Assembly: GCF_022347725.1 (NCBI RefSeq)
Contig: NZ_JAKRGB010000003.1
Location: 124,001 to 188,000 of the forward strand
Direction: 5' to 3'
DNA from: Ruegeria sp. Ofav3-42
GTDB taxonomy: Bacteria; Pseudomonadota; Alphaproteobacteria; Rhodobacterales; Rhodobacteraceae
Length of the DNA stretch: 64,000 bases
In this document: piece after piece, positions 53,783-63,289 of the stretch
How the letters are laid out: each line of letters starts with the position of its first letter
Numbering within the stretch: the first letter of the stretch is position 1
Made by a program: the position numbers and the translations under genes
Notes under the pieces: model-generated
Told to the model about the DNA's origin: nothing
The model's input: the letters and a program-made list of their open reading frames with translations, nothing else
Database searches by the model: none

Positions 53783-54856
53783 ATGGCCTTGCCGGTAAAG
53801 GATCAACTCAGATACTGGGGCATTGCCACTGTAGTTTTTGTGCTTTGCTTGTGGGCACTTGGCGACGTCCTGCTACCGTTCGTGATCGGCGGCGCCATCG
53901 CCTATTTCCTTGATCCGGTTGCGGATCGGTTGGAAAATCTGGGTTTGTCGCGCATGGCAGCCACCGCGATCATCACCGTTGTAGGCATCCTGAGTTTTGC
54001 CCTGATGATCCTGATGGTCGTGCCAGCCCTGATCACTCAGTTGATCGAGCTGGTCGAGGTCATGCCCAGCTTGTTCCAACAGCTACGCGGCTTCATTGAG
54101 CAGCAGTTCCCGTCGCTTTTGGACTCTGAGTCAAACACCCATCAGTTCCTTGTCTCATTGGGCGAAACCCTGAAATCCAAGACCGGTGATGTGTTGCAAA
54201 CCGTTGCGGCCTCGCTGGGTTCTGCGATCAATGTGGTCGTTCTGCTGGTTATCGTCCCGGTCGTGACCGTTTACATGTTGCTGGACTGGGATCGCATGAT
54301 CGCCCGTATCGGAGACCTGCTGCCGCGCGACCACGCCCCCACAATCAAACGTCTGGCCGAAGAAATTGACGCCGTTCTTGCCTCATTTGTTCGCGGCATG
54401 GGCACAGTCTGCCTGATCCTCGGCACATACTACGCCGTGGCGCTGATGGCTGTTGGTCTGCAATTCGGACTGATTGTCGGATTTATTGCCGGGCTGGTCA
54501 CCTTCATTCCATACCTCGGAGCGCTGATCGGCGGGACGCTCGCCATCGGTCTGGCTCTGTTCCAGTTCTGGGGAGATTGGGCGCATATCGGTCTGGTTGC
54601 CGGTATTTTTGCACTGGGTCAGGTGGCCGAAGGTAACTTCCTGACGCCGAAACTTGTTGGCAATTCGGTTGGTCTGCACCCTGTATGGTTGCTGCTGGCC
54701 TTGTCGGTCTTTGGGGCGTTGTTCGGCTTTGTCGGGATGCTGGTTGCAGTTCCCGTAGCGGCGGCACTGGGCGTGATCGCGCGGTTTGGTACATCAGTCT
54801 ACCTGGACAGCCGCCTGTATACCGGCCTCGAAAGCGCGGACCGGGAAGATTCCTGA
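53783..54856 (+). CDS. AI-2E/PerM family membrane protein
   Basis: A 357-residue inner membrane protein with about eight spans, starting YWGIATVVFVLCLWALGDVLLPFVIGGAIAYFLDPVADRLE. The PerM-like hallmark GFIAGLVTFIPYLGALIGG and the region VAEGNFLTPKLVGNSVGLHPVWLLLALS are present. Members are named for AI-2 export in E. coli (TqsA) but many are Na+/H+ or permease-like of unknown cargo. Its stop overlaps the hdaA start (TGATG). The linkage PerM-hdaA is common in Rhodobacteraceae. Confidence 0.87.
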   Translation: MALPVKDQLRYWGIATVVFVLCLWALGDVLLPFVIGGAIAYFLDPVADRLENLGLSRMAATAIITVVGILSFALMILMVVPALITQLIELVEVMPSLFQQLRGFIEQQFPSLLDSESNTHQFLVSLGETLKSKTGDVLQTVAASLGSAINVVVLLVIVPVVTVYMLLDWDRMIARIGDLLPRDHAPTIKRLAEEIDAVLASFVRGMGTVCLILGTYYAVALMAVGLQFGLIVGFIAGLVTFIPYLGALIGGTLAIGLALFQFWGDWAHIGLVAGIFALGQVAEGNFLTPKLVGNSVGLHPVWLLLALSVFGALFGFVGMLVAVPVAAALGVIARFGTSVYLDSRLYTGLESADREDS

Positions 54857-55533
54857 TGGCCCTTCAGCTGAGCTTTGATCTTCCGGCCAAGACTGCGCTG
54901 GGGCGTGAGGACTTTTTTGTATCGCCTGCGAATGCCCTGGCCGTCGCAATGATCTCGGCCACCTCCTGGCCGGGCAACAAACTGGTGCTGAGCGGCCCCG
55001 CCGGCGCAGGCAAGACCCATCTGGCCCACGTCTGGGCGGCGGAAACCGGTGGGCGGATCATTCAGGCATCGGACGTTCGGTACGACGATGTGCCCACCCT
55101 TGCCCGCACTCCGGTGGCGGTCGAAGACGTACCGATGGTCGCTGGCGATCCCGAACAGCAGAAAACTCTGTTCCACCTGCACAACCTTGTGTTGGCTGAA
55201 GGCAATGCCTTGCTTATGACCGGGCGGCTTGCACCCAAATTCTGGCAACTGCCGTTGCCGGATTTGCAAAGCCGGATCGAGGGCGCGCATCATGTGGCGC
55301 TTGATCCACCGGATGATGCTTTACTGGGTGCGGTTCTGGCAAAGCTGTTCGTGGACCGGCAACTGAACCCCAGCCCAGATGTTATCGCCTATCTGGTCAA
55401 ACATATGGACCGGCGCTTTGAAACGGCGGCGAACGTGGTGGCGCAACTGGACCAGCTTGCCCTGTCGGAAAAGCGCGACATAACCCGTGCACTGGCCGTG
55501 CGTGTTTTGGCCGCGGATTTGGACGATGTCTAA
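54856..55533 (+). CDS. hdaA: DnaA regulatory inactivator HdaA
   Basis: A 225-residue DnaA-like AAA+ protein without DnaA's DNA-binding domain. Near the N-terminus QLSFDLP (residues 4-10) matches the beta-clamp-binding motif that Hda proteins use on the sliding clamp. Walker A GPAGAGKTH is at about residues 48-56, and the arginine-finger/sensor segments follow in the C-terminus. HdaA with the clamp stimulates ATP hydrolysis by DnaA and so prevents over-initiation. It lies downstream of perM as in related genomes. Confidence 0.88.
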   Translation: MALQLSFDLPAKTALGREDFFVSPANALAVAMISATSWPGNKLVLSGPAGAGKTHLAHVWAAETGGRIIQASDVRYDDVPTLARTPVAVEDVPMVAGDPEQQKTLFHLHNLVLAEGNALLMTGRLAPKFWQLPLPDLQSRIEGAHHVALDPPDDALLGAVLAKLFVDRQLNPSPDVIAYLVKHMDRRFETAANVVAQLDQLALSEKRDITRALAVRVLAADLDDV

Positions 55534-55594
55534 TCTGGTAATTGACCCGCACCCGGTCATCTCGCATTCTGCACCCGGAATACCTGGAAGAGAC

Positions 55595-57139
55595 ATGGAT
55601 CAGACTGTCGAAACCGAAATCCCTGACTGGGGGCCGTTCGGCAAGCCCCTCTTCGACGATCCCGAAGCACGAGCCTTGTCGCGCGTGGGCGTGGTCGATG
55701 TTGGATCGAACTCGGTCCGGATGGTTATCTTTGACGGCGCGGCGCGATCGCCGGCTTATTTCTACAATGAAAAAGTGATGTGCGAGCTTGGCGCAGGCTT
55801 GTCTGATACCGGGCACCTCAACCCGCTTGGCCGCAAACGCGCGCTGGCTGCATTGCGCCGATTTGCCCGTCTGTCTGACGATCTTGGCCTGCCCGGCCTG
55901 CACGTCGTGGCGACTGCCGCGGTGCGAGAAGCCAAGGACGGCCCTGAGTTTTGCGACGAGGTCAAAGCCGAAACCGGCCTGACCGTTTCCGTCATCAACG
56001 GCGACGAAGAGGCCCGCCTGTCCGCGCAGGGTGTTTTGCTGGGCTGGCCCGGCGCGTATGGTCTGATTTGCGACATCGGCGGATCATCTATGGAACTCGC
56101 CGAAATCGGAGACGGCGACGTCGGGCGGCGTGTGACTTCAGCGCTGGGCCCTCTGAAACTGCGGGACATCAAGGGCGGACGTCGGGCACGCAAGGCCCAC
56201 ATCAAAGCCACGATGGAGAATCTGCGCGATCAAATGGGGCCGCAACGCGACAGGCTGTTCCTTGTGGGCGGTAGCTGGCGGGCCTTCGCGCGACTGGACA
56301 TGCTGCGCCGCGGGTATCCCCTGAACGTGCTGCACGAATACCGCATGACCACAAAACAGGTACGTGAGACCATCAAGTTCATTGAAAAGGGTGATCCCGA
56401 AAAGCTGCGCAGCCAGGCCGGCGTATCGGGATCGCGGATGGCACTGATTCCCTATGCAATGGATGTTCTGGCGCGATTGATCCGCACGTTCAAACCCAAG
56501 GACATCGCCATCTCAAGCTATGGTATCCGCGAAGGGCTGCTGTACGAGCAGATGCCGCAGAACCTGCGTGACTGCGACCCGCTGATCGAGGCCAGCAGAT
56601 TTTCCGAAGCCAAGGATTCCCGTTTGCCCGGCTTTGGCAAACACCTGTTCGATTTCGTGATGCCGCTGTTCAAGTCTGCTCCGCCCGCGCGTGTGCGCCT
56701 GGTGAAAGCGGCCTGCCTTTTGCATGATGTCAGTTGGCGTGCCCATCCCGACTATCGGGCCGAGGTCTGCTTTGACAATGTGACGCGCGCCAATCTGGGT
56801 GGCCTGAAACACTCGGAGCGGGTCTTTATCGGGCTGGCGCTGCAACACCGATACCGAAACAAGCGCGAAGGCAACCGTTTTGCCCCGCTCTACGAACTGT
56901 TGGACGAAAAAGACCAGAAACAGGCCGAGATTCTGGGTAAGGCGATGCGGTTCGGTGCCATGTTGTGGATGAAAAACGATGCCAAAATGGGAACATTGAA
57001 GTTCTATCCCAAAAAGAGGCAGCTAGAGCTGTTTCTGCCCACTGCGGCAAGCCCTTTGTTCAGCGAGGTCGCCGTGGCGCGGTTGAGTTCGCTGGCCAGC
57101 GCGCTGAAATCCGAGCCCCGCGTCATCATCCGGGATTAA
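55595..57139 (+). CDS. ppx: Exopolyphosphatase / guanosine pentaphosphatase (Ppx/GppA) family
   Basis: A 514-residue phosphatase of the ASKHA fold. The phosphate-binding loops VVDVGSNSVRMVIFDG and ICDIGGSSMELAEIG mark the two halves of the active site; a C-terminal HD-like helical region follows (LLHDVSWRAHPDYR). Members remove terminal phosphate from polyphosphate or convert pppGpp to ppGpp. The start at 55595 has GGAAGAG directly upstream; an alternative ATG at 55526 overlaps the hdaA stop. The neighbouring ppk gene, often between hdaA and ppx in this family of bacteria, is not present here. Confidence 0.87.
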   Translation: MDQTVETEIPDWGPFGKPLFDDPEARALSRVGVVDVGSNSVRMVIFDGAARSPAYFYNEKVMCELGAGLSDTGHLNPLGRKRALAALRRFARLSDDLGLPGLHVVATAAVREAKDGPEFCDEVKAETGLTVSVINGDEEARLSAQGVLLGWPGAYGLICDIGGSSMELAEIGDGDVGRRVTSALGPLKLRDIKGGRRARKAHIKATMENLRDQMGPQRDRLFLVGGSWRAFARLDMLRRGYPLNVLHEYRMTTKQVRETIKFIEKGDPEKLRSQAGVSGSRMALIPYAMDVLARLIRTFKPKDIAISSYGIREGLLYEQMPQNLRDCDPLIEASRFSEAKDSRLPGFGKHLFDFVMPLFKSAPPARVRLVKAACLLHDVSWRAHPDYRAEVCFDNVTRANLGGLKHSERVFIGLALQHRYRNKREGNRFAPLYELLDEKDQKQAEILGKAMRFGAMLWMKNDAKMGTLKFYPKKRQLELFLPTAASPLFSEVAVARLSSLASALKSEPRVIIRD

Positions 57140-57142
57140 ACC

Positions 57143-57517
57143 TCAGATTTCGATCTCGCCCTCGGGTGCGCTTTCAGGCAATTCCGGCTGCACGTCGGGG
57201 TCCTGAGGAGGCTTCTTACGGATGATGATATCACCGTTGGGTAATATCTCAGGCGCTTCATAGGCGCTCCAATCCTGAATTTCGCCCGCCAGGTCCGCCA
57301 AGGCAGGGCCCATTTCCGCCATGAAGGATTGCATGGCCGGGCCGAATTGTTCCGCAAGCCCAAGCAAATCGTCAAGCGCAGGCTCCATCTCTTGCCTCAA
57401 GCCTTCAAAGAATAACTCTGCCCCCTGCTCCATCAGGGACTTGCCAGCCTCTTCCTCGGCATGAACGGGAAGGGCCAGAGCCGCGGTCACAGCACATATT
57501 GGAATGAGGTGTTTCAT
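57143..57517 (-). CDS. Hypothetical periplasmic protein
   Basis: A 124-residue protein with signal peptide MKHLIPICAVTAALALPVHA. The mature part is acidic and helical (GAELFFEGLRQEMEPALDDLLGLAEQFGPAMQSFMAEMGPAL) followed by a short strand region, PNGDIIIRKKPP, and a Pro/Glu-rich end. Sometimes mislabelled AAA+ ATPase in related genomes, but it has no ATPase motifs. It is convergent with ppx (3 bases apart). Function unknown. Confidence 0.65.
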   Translation of the reverse strand: MKHLIPICAVTAALALPVHAEEEAGKSLMEQGAELFFEGLRQEMEPALDDLLGLAEQFGPAMQSFMAEMGPALADLAGEIQDWSAYEAPEILPNGDIIIRKKPPQDPDVQPELPESAPEGEIEI

Positions 57518-57554
57518 ATCGAAAATATAGGGCAGTTGAATTTCAGTTGAAAGG

Positions 57555-58550
57555 CTACAGGCCGATATCCAGAGTTACGGGGAAATGATCAGATGCAGTT
57601 AATAACGCCTCGTGCAGATCTTTTGCGCTAAGGCAGGCTGGGTCGTGAAACGGATGCCAGATGCGCCAATCCGGCCGGCGGTCGCGCAGATCCTGGCTGA
57701 TCATGACATAGTCCAGCAGAGCTTCGAGATACCCACCGCCTTTGGGTCGCACAAAACGTGCGGTCGAAAGGCGCTCACCCGCCTTTGGTCCAAACGCCGA
57801 ATCTGCGTGCGGGTCGAACAAACCCGCCTGTAACAGAATTTCGACCGACGATCGCCCGAACAGGTTTTCGAACTCATCCAACCCCGGACCATCGTTGAGG
57901 TCGCCCAGCAGGATTACTTGTTCGTCGGCCGCCAAATGCGTCTTGACCCGTCTGGCCAACCAAATGGCTTGCGCCAACTGCTTACGCCGGTTGGCAATCG
58001 AAATTCGGATCGCCTCGTCTCGGGTTTCGGCGCCGTGTGGGGCTTTTGATTTCAGATGCGCCCCAATCAGGCGAAACGAGGCCCCGCCAGACGTTTGGAC
58101 CGCCAATTCCATCGGAGGTTTGGAAAAACGCACATGATCTTCGGTCGCGTCGATATCGAGGTCGATGTTAAAAACACCATCGAAACGCGGCGCAGATCTG
58201 TCGCCGTCTTTCGGATCATGGCGCACCGTCAGCGCGCGCCGATCATAGAGTAGCGCAAGTTCCTGATGGGTATCGTTGGCAAATCCCATCACGGCGTCGG
58301 TCGTTCGAAGGTCAAACGCTTCGGCAAAATTTTGCAACGCGCGGACCGTATTCTGGCTTTTCCCCGAGTTGGGTGCCTCGACTATCAACACTGCATCCGC
58401 ATCGATTGCCGTCAGGACCTTAGCAATAGCCTCGATTTGCTGTGCCTTGGTGACATTATGGCGACCGGACCAGCTGTCATCGACGATCAGTTCGTCCTGA
58501 CGATCAAACAGGTTGGCGAACCACTCGATGTTGTAGGTCGCCAGACGCAT
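57555..58550 (-). CDS. Endonuclease/exonuclease/phosphatase (EEP) family protein
   Basis: A 331-residue metal-dependent phosphoesterase fold. Active-site motifs: RLATYNIEWFANLFDR (Asn), DAVLIVEAPNSG (Glu), VILLGDLNDGPG (Asp/Asn) and TASDHFPVTLDIGL (terminal SDH His). No signal peptide, so it is cytosolic. Family members cut DNA, RNA or phospholipid headgroups; the substrate is not evident. It starts three bases after the TerB-DnaJ gene stop on the same strand. Confidence 0.85.
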   Translation of the reverse strand: MRLATYNIEWFANLFDRQDELIVDDSWSGRHNVTKAQQIEAIAKVLTAIDADAVLIVEAPNSGKSQNTVRALQNFAEAFDLRTTDAVMGFANDTHQELALLYDRRALTVRHDPKDGDRSAPRFDGVFNIDLDIDATEDHVRFSKPPMELAVQTSGGASFRLIGAHLKSKAPHGAETRDEAIRISIANRRKQLAQAIWLARRVKTHLAADEQVILLGDLNDGPGLDEFENLFGRSSVEILLQAGLFDPHADSAFGPKAGERLSTARFVRPKGGGYLEALLDYVMISQDLRDRRPDWRIWHPFHDPACLSAKDLHEALLTASDHFPVTLDIGL

Positions 58551-58553
58551 AGC

Positions 58554-59234
58554 TTAGGCCCGCGCGCCGTTGATTTCGTCCCAGGCGCGGTTAATGTCGA
58601 TCATCTTTTTCTCGGCCAGGCGAACGGCTTCCTCGGGTACACCGCGCGCCAGCATCGCGTCAGGATGCGTTTCGCGCACAAGTTGCCGCCAAACCTTGCG
58701 GATATCAGGCAATGGCATGTCCCGCGGAACCCCAAGAACCGTATAGGGGTCGTTGGGCGCATCGGGCACAAAACGCGCGCGCAGGGCCATGAACTGGGCA
58801 TCCGTCTGGCCAAAGATCCGGCTGACCTCTTCCAGAAATTCGTTTTCGTTGGGATGATAGAACCCATCCGCCATCGCGATGTGGAAGAGCCCCTCCATCA
58901 AGTCGCATAGCGTGGTGCTGTCTTCAGAGAACATACGCGCGATCTTACGGGCATAGTCCTGATAGCCTGCAACGTCCGTGCGGGCCATGTTGAACACACG
59001 CGCCGCGCCTTCTTCATCCTCGCGGGCAATCTGAAAAACGTCGCGGAATGCCGTAACCTCATCCCGCGTCACCTGACCATCCGCCTTGGCCATTTTTGCG
59101 CCCAACGCGATCACCGCAATGGTGAACGCCACGGATCGTTCGGGCGGCGAGCGCAGTTTCTCAAATACAGCGGTGAGGCTTTCGCCCTGAGCAAGCGCGC
59201 TTAGCGCATCAGATATTCGGATCCAGATCGACAT
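58554..59234 (-). CDS. TerB-DnaJ (DjlA-like) co-chaperone
   Basis: A 226-residue protein with a TerB/DjlA helical domain at about residues 30-150 (MAKADGQVTRDEVTAFRDVF, then a second acidic repeat MADGFYHPNENEFL) and a C-terminal J-domain (about 163-226) containing DPYTVLGVPRDMPLPDIRKVWRQLVRETHPDAM, with the HPD motif that activates DnaK. There is no membrane anchor, unlike E. coli DjlA. It lies between a GNAT gene and the EEP nuclease gene in a minus-strand series. Confidence 0.87.
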   Translation of the reverse strand: MSIWIRISDALSALAQGESLTAVFEKLRSPPERSVAFTIAVIALGAKMAKADGQVTRDEVTAFRDVFQIAREDEEGAARVFNMARTDVAGYQDYARKIARMFSEDSTTLCDLMEGLFHIAMADGFYHPNENEFLEEVSRIFGQTDAQFMALRARFVPDAPNDPYTVLGVPRDMPLPDIRKVWRQLVRETHPDAMLARGVPEEAVRLAEKKMIDINRAWDEINGARA

Positions 59235-59243
59235 GAGCGCACC

Positions 59244-59768
59244 CTAGCGCCCCAAATCGCGCATGTCAGGTGCGACCAATCCGTCCTGAGCAAGAATTTT
59301 CTGCATCAGGACAAGGTCTAACCGTTTTCCCCACTTGAACCCGACCTCGGGCATGCGGCCAACTTCGGTGAAACCCAGGGCTGCGTGAAAGGCAACTGCA
59401 TCCGGATTGGCCGAGGAGATTCCAGCCACCAACACATGCACATCGTCTGCTCGTGCCGTGGCCTCGAGTGCCGACAATAAAGCGCGACCTGCGCCCTGCC
59501 CCCGCGCCTCGGGTGCCAATTGGATTGTGTGCTCACTGCACTGCGCGTACCCGGGGCCGAAACGAAACTGTGAATAGGTAGCAAATCCGAGAACCTTCCC
59601 ATCCGATTCGGCGACGAGATAAGCGGGACCTCGGGCTTCGATATCGCCGGCAATGCAATCCACACTGCGTTCATCTGTGGTGAAGGTCACAAGCGTATCG
59701 CGGATGATCGCGTTAGTGATCGCGGCGATCCCATGGGCATCCGCGACCCGGGCTTGCCTGATCCTCAT
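59244..59768 (-). CDS. GNAT N-acetyltransferase (phosphinothricin acetyltransferase-like)
   Basis: A 174-residue GNAT enzyme. AHGIAAITNAIIRDTLVTFTTDERS and YLVAESDGKVLGFATYSQF make up the N-terminal substrate side; IQLAPEARGQGAGRALLSALEATAR contains the acetyl-CoA motif (RGQGAG); FHAALGFTEVGRMPEVGFKWGKRLDLVLMQK closes the fold with the PAT/MnaT-type ending. Probable substrates are small amines or amino acids such as L-methionine sulfoximine analogues. Its start overlaps the VOC gene stop (ATGA). Confidence 0.85.
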   Translation of the reverse strand: MRIRQARVADAHGIAAITNAIIRDTLVTFTTDERSVDCIAGDIEARGPAYLVAESDGKVLGFATYSQFRFGPGYAQCSEHTIQLAPEARGQGAGRALLSALEATARADDVHVLVAGISSANPDAVAFHAALGFTEVGRMPEVGFKWGKRLDLVLMQKILAQDGLVAPDMRDLGR

Positions 59769-60367
59769 TCCAACACGCGTGGTCCGTGCGGTGTCTCGAA
59801 CTCTGCCCGTAGCGCCGCCGGGCCGGTGTCGAACACCACAATATCCAAATCACCTAAGAGTCCGGCCAGTTCCAGCGCATCAGGATGATAAACTACAAGG
59901 CGTTGCAATCGGCAGCCGCTATCCCGCAACATCTTCGCCGGATGCAAATCACCGTGCCACTGGATGAGCGCCGGGAACAGATTATCGAAGGGTAAACGAC
60001 CATTGGGCGGCACCGCCATTTGCCAGCGCAGTGCGCCTCTGGCCAGATCTATTGGGTGGCCGGAACCATCCGGGAAAACGGTAAGCGAAGCTTCGATATC
60101 CGACACCTGGCAAATCCAGTTGGTCAAACGGGGCGCCCCCTTGAACCGATCAAGATCGAACCATCTGGTTCTTTGCGGGTTCGGAGCCTCAGGATCGATC
60201 GCGATAGCCTCAAGGTAAAGACCGTCCCGCAGCCCCAGCAACCGGTTATACGTACCGAAGGTTTCGTGTTTGCCGCCGTCCTGCAGCGGCACTCCCAACG
60301 CCTGTTCGATATGCGCCGACGCCTCTTCCAGCGTTTCGCCAGCAACGGCCAGATGATCCAGAAACAC
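59765..60367 (-). CDS. VOC superfamily (glyoxalase-like) protein
   Basis: A 200-residue glyoxalase-like protein. N-terminal FLDHLAVAGETLEEASAHIEQALGVPLQDGGKHETFGTYNRLL has the metal His and typical HxxGTxN pattern; LYLEAIAIDPEAPNPQRTRWFDLD has the Glu ligand candidate. The second half is less conserved. These single-chain proteins may isomerise or degrade a small metabolite; no substrate is known. It begins the short minus-strand operon VOC-GNAT-TerB/DnaJ-EEP. A GGAGG ribosome site (60374-60379) precedes the start. Confidence 0.8.
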   Translation of the reverse strand: MFLDHLAVAGETLEEASAHIEQALGVPLQDGGKHETFGTYNRLLGLRDGLYLEAIAIDPEAPNPQRTRWFDLDRFKGAPRLTNWICQVSDIEASLTVFPDGSGHPIDLARGALRWQMAVPPNGRLPFDNLFPALIQWHGDLHPAKMLRDSGCRLQRLVVYHPDALELAGLLGDLDIVVFDTGPAALRAEFETPHGPRVLE

Positions 60368-60384
60368 GCGCGACCCTCCTATGG

Positions 60385-60414
60385 AAAACGACCAGATCCT
60401 AATGGATCTGGTCG
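60385..60414 (-). terminator. Intrinsic terminator after methylmalonyl-CoA mutase gene
   Basis: On the minus strand an 11-bp perfect stem (60404-60414 with 60389-60399, four-base loop) is followed by TTTT (60385-60388). It overlaps the region just before the VOC ribosome site, so mutase transcription ends here and the VOC operon needs its own promoter. Confidence 0.75.
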
Positions 60415-60442
60415 CATGTTTCCGTCAAAGACGCGGAATCAC

Positions 60443-60465
60443 AAGGTTTTTCATCGAAAAACCTT
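60443..60465. other. Second perfect hairpin between mutase stop and terminator
   Basis: AAGGTTTTTC and GAAAAACCTT (60443-60452 with 60456-60465, three-base loop) make a 10-bp perfect stem immediately downstream of the mutase stop. It has no T-run after it and lies 30 bases before the terminator hairpin. Two hairpins in a row suggest a 3' untranslated structure protecting the mRNA. Confidence 0.5.
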
Positions 60466-60474
60466 TGGGCAACG

Positions 60475-62601
60475 TCACCCTTTGGCTTCGCGGATCAGAC
60501 GCAGAATGTCCTGCGCTGCCTCAGGAATGTTGGTGCCCGGACCAAAGATCGCTTTGACGCCGTGATCATAAAGGAACTGATAATCCTGCTGTGGGATCAC
60601 CCCACCGCAGATCACGATGATGTCCTCGGCACCAGCCTTCTTCAATTCCTCGACCAGTTGCGGCGCAAGCGTCTTGTGTCCTGCCGCCTGAGACGAGATG
60701 CCAATCACGTGAACGTCATTATCCACCGCATCCTGAGCGGCCTCGGCCGGGGTCTGGAACAGCGGCCCAACGTCAACGTCAAAGCCGATATCGGCAAAGG
60801 CCGTGGCAATCACCTTGGCACCCCGGTCGTGCCCATCCTGGCCCATCTTGACCACCAGAAGGCGGGGGCGGCGGCCCTCAGCCTCAGCAAATTCTTCGAT
60901 GGATTTCTGGATGGCGGCAAAACCTTCATCACCTTCGTAGGCCGCACCATAAACCCCTGCCAGGGTTTTCACCTCGGCGCGGTGACGGCCGAATTCCTTT
61001 TCCATTGCCATGCTGATCTCTCCTACGGATGCGCGGGCACGGGCGGCCTCGACGGCGGCGGCCAGTAGGTTTCCACCCTCACGGGCGGTAGTGGTCAAAG
61101 CGTCCAACGCTTGTTGGCAGGCGGCCTCGTCACGCGTTGCACGGATACGTTCCAGCCGCGCGACCTGAGCTTCGCGCACGGCCACGTTGTCGACATCCAG
61201 AATGTCGATCGGGTCTTCCTGTTCCTTGCGGTACTTGTTGACGCCGACGATCACCTCGTCGCCCCGGTCGATCATGGCCTGACGACGCGCGGCGCTTTCC
61301 TCGATGCGCAGCTTGGGCATGCCCGAAGCGACGGCCTTGGTCATACCGCCCATTTCCTCGACCTCTTCCATCAGGGCCCAGGCTTTTTCGATCAACTCGT
61401 TGGTCAGGCTTTCGACGTAATAGGAACCCGCCAGCGGATCGACCACATCGGTCACTCCGGTTTCCTCTTGCAGCACCAACTGCGTGTTTCGCGCGATGCG
61501 GGCTGAGAAATCGGTGGGCAGCGCAATCGCCTCGTCCAGAGCGTTGGTGTGCAGCGACTGGGTGCCGCCCAGAACCGCGCTCATCGCCTCATAGGCGGTG
61601 CGGATCACGTTGTTGTAGGGGTCCTGTTCCTGCAGCGACACGCCTGACGTCTGGCAGTGGGTCCGCAGCATTTTGGACCGTTCGGATTTAGCACCAAAGT
61701 CGGTCATCACCCGGTGCCACAGCGTCCGCGCGGCGCGCAGTTTGGCGATCTCCATGAAGAAGTTCATGCCGATGGCAAAGAAGAAAGACAGACGGCCAGC
61801 GAACTTGTCCACGTCCATCCCGGCCTGAGTCGCGGCACGGACATATTCGCGCCCGTCGGCCAGCGTATAGGCCAGCTCCTGCACGAGGTTCGCCCCGGCC
61901 TCTTGCATGTGATAGCCCGAAATCGAGATCGAGTTGAATTTCGGCATCTCATTCGACGTGAATTCAATGATGTCCGAGATGATCTTCATCGAAGGCTCTG
62001 GCGGATAGATATAGGTGTTGCGCACCATGAACTCTTTCAGAATGTCATTCTGAATGGTGCCGGACAGAACGGATTTATCATGCCCCTGCTCTTCGCCTGC
62101 AACGATGAAGCTTGCCAAAATCGGGATCACCGCCCCGTTCATGGTCATCGAGACCGAGACCTTGTCCAACGGAATGCCGTCGAACAGGATCTTCATGTCC
62201 TCGACACTGTCGATCGCCACGCCAGCCTTACCAACATCTCCCACAACGCGCGGGTGATCACTGTCGTAGCCGCGGTGCGTCGCCAGATCGAAAGCAACCG
62301 AGACACCTTGCTGACCGGCTGCCAGATTACGGCGATAGAAGGCGTTCGATTCCTCTGCGGTTGAGAAACCGGCATATTGCCGAATGGTCCAGGGACGACC
62401 GGCATACATGGTTGCCTTCACCCCACGCGTGAATGGACCGAAGCCCGGCAGCGACCCCATATGTGGCAGTTCAGCCGTATCTTCTTGTGTATAGAGCGGT
62501 TTGACGTCGATGCCTTCCAGCGTCTCTTTGGTCAGGTCGTCCAACGGGCGACCGCGCAGCTCTTTCTCGGCCAGCGCCTGCCAGTCTTTCGTATCGGTCA
62601 T
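60475..62601 (-). CDS. scpA: Methylmalonyl-CoA mutase
   Basis: Converts (R)-methylmalonyl-CoA to succinyl-CoA with adenosylcobalamin. The 708-residue chain has the N-terminal catalytic barrel (about 1-560; [55 protein letters not shown]) and C-terminal B12 domain with [23 protein letters not shown]: DxHxxG binds the cobalt-coordinating His. Later [26 protein letters not shown]. It belongs with propionyl-CoA carboxylase to the propionyl-CoA assimilation route; the mutase sits upstream of the DUF4174 gene, divergent from it. Confidence 0.97.
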   Translation of the reverse strand: MTDTKDWQALAEKELRGRPLDDLTKETLEGIDVKPLYTQEDTAELPHMGSLPGFGPFTRGVKATMYAGRPWTIRQYAGFSTAEESNAFYRRNLAAGQQGVSVAFDLATHRGYDSDHPRVVGDVGKAGVAIDSVEDMKILFDGIPLDKVSVSMTMNGAVIPILASFIVAGEEQGHDKSVLSGTIQNDILKEFMVRNTYIYPPEPSMKIISDIIEFTSNEMPKFNSISISGYHMQEAGANLVQELAYTLADGREYVRAATQAGMDVDKFAGRLSFFFAIGMNFFMEIAKLRAARTLWHRVMTDFGAKSERSKMLRTHCQTSGVSLQEQDPYNNVIRTAYEAMSAVLGGTQSLHTNALDEAIALPTDFSARIARNTQLVLQEETGVTDVVDPLAGSYYVESLTNELIEKAWALMEEVEEMGGMTKAVASGMPKLRIEESAARRQAMIDRGDEVIVGVNKYRKEQEDPIDILDVDNVAVREAQVARLERIRATRDEAACQQALDALTTTAREGGNLLAAAVEAARARASVGEISMAMEKEFGRHRAEVKTLAGVYGAAYEGDEGFAAIQKSIEEFAEAEGRRPRLLVVKMGQDGHDRGAKVIATAFADIGFDVDVGPLFQTPAEAAQDAVDNDVHVIGISSQAAGHKTLAPQLVEELKKAGAEDIIVICGGVIPQQDYQFLYDHGVKAIFGPGTNIPEAAQDILRLIREAKG

Positions 62602-62769
62602 TGCGATTTCCTTTTCTCAATTCGGTTCGCGCCGGGCCGCAGCCTGCGCGTTTTGATGTTCCGAGCCGCCATGTGCGACGTAGGATCGCGCAAAAATTTG
62701 AGCGCGATGTGCATTTCGCCGGTCGCTTTCATCGACACAGAGGCTATATTCAAACGAACAGGAGGCCCC

Positions 62770-63213
62770 ATGACACGAACGCTTGCCCTTGTTTTATCGG
62801 CACTATTCCCGCTGGCCGCTGTGGCTGCGGATGGGTCTGCGCCCGATGATGAGTTTGTCCGCCCCGCTGGTGACAGCGAGTTGAGCGAATACTTGTGGAT
62901 CAATCGACCCATCGTCGTTTTTGCCGACACCCCTGCAGACCCGCGGTTCCAGCAGCAGATCGATATGCTGGTGGAAGGTGAAGAAGCCATGCGCGATCGG
63001 GATGTCGTTGTACTGACCGACACCGACCCGTCTGCCCGTTCTCCGATCCGGTCACAGTTGCGTCCACGCGGATTCCAGATGGTGTTCGTCGACAAGGATG
63101 GCGTGGTCAAACTGCGCAAGCCTTCCCCATGGAGCGTACGCGAGATTGGCCGCTCTATCGACAAAACGCCCCTGCGCCAACGCGAGATTCGCGAACGGCG
63201 CGAGGGCGGCTGA
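62770..63213 (+). CDS. DUF4174 periplasmic protein
   Basis: A 147-residue protein with signal peptide (MTRTLALVLSALFPLAAVAA). The mature part, LSEYLWINRPIVVFADTPADPRFQQQIDMLVEGEEAMRDRDVVVLTDTDPSA, is a thioredoxin-like fold without the CxxC pair and matches DUF4174, usually found near propionyl-CoA genes in Rhodobacteraceae. The C-terminus (SVREIGRSIDKTPLRQREIRERREGG) is basic. A ribosome site GGAGG lies 4 bases before ATG. Placed between mutase and carboxylase genes but in the opposite direction; function unknown. Confidence 0.78.
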   Translation: MTRTLALVLSALFPLAAVAADGSAPDDEFVRPAGDSELSEYLWINRPIVVFADTPADPRFQQQIDMLVEGEEAMRDRDVVVLTDTDPSARSPIRSQLRPRGFQMVFVDKDGVVKLRKPSPWSVREIGRSIDKTPLRQREIRERREGG

Positions 63214-63289
63214 ACGCCTTCGCCACGCCCAAGGCCCCCGGCGCCGAACGCCGGGAAGCTTTGGTTGTATGGCGAATACTGTTTCATGA

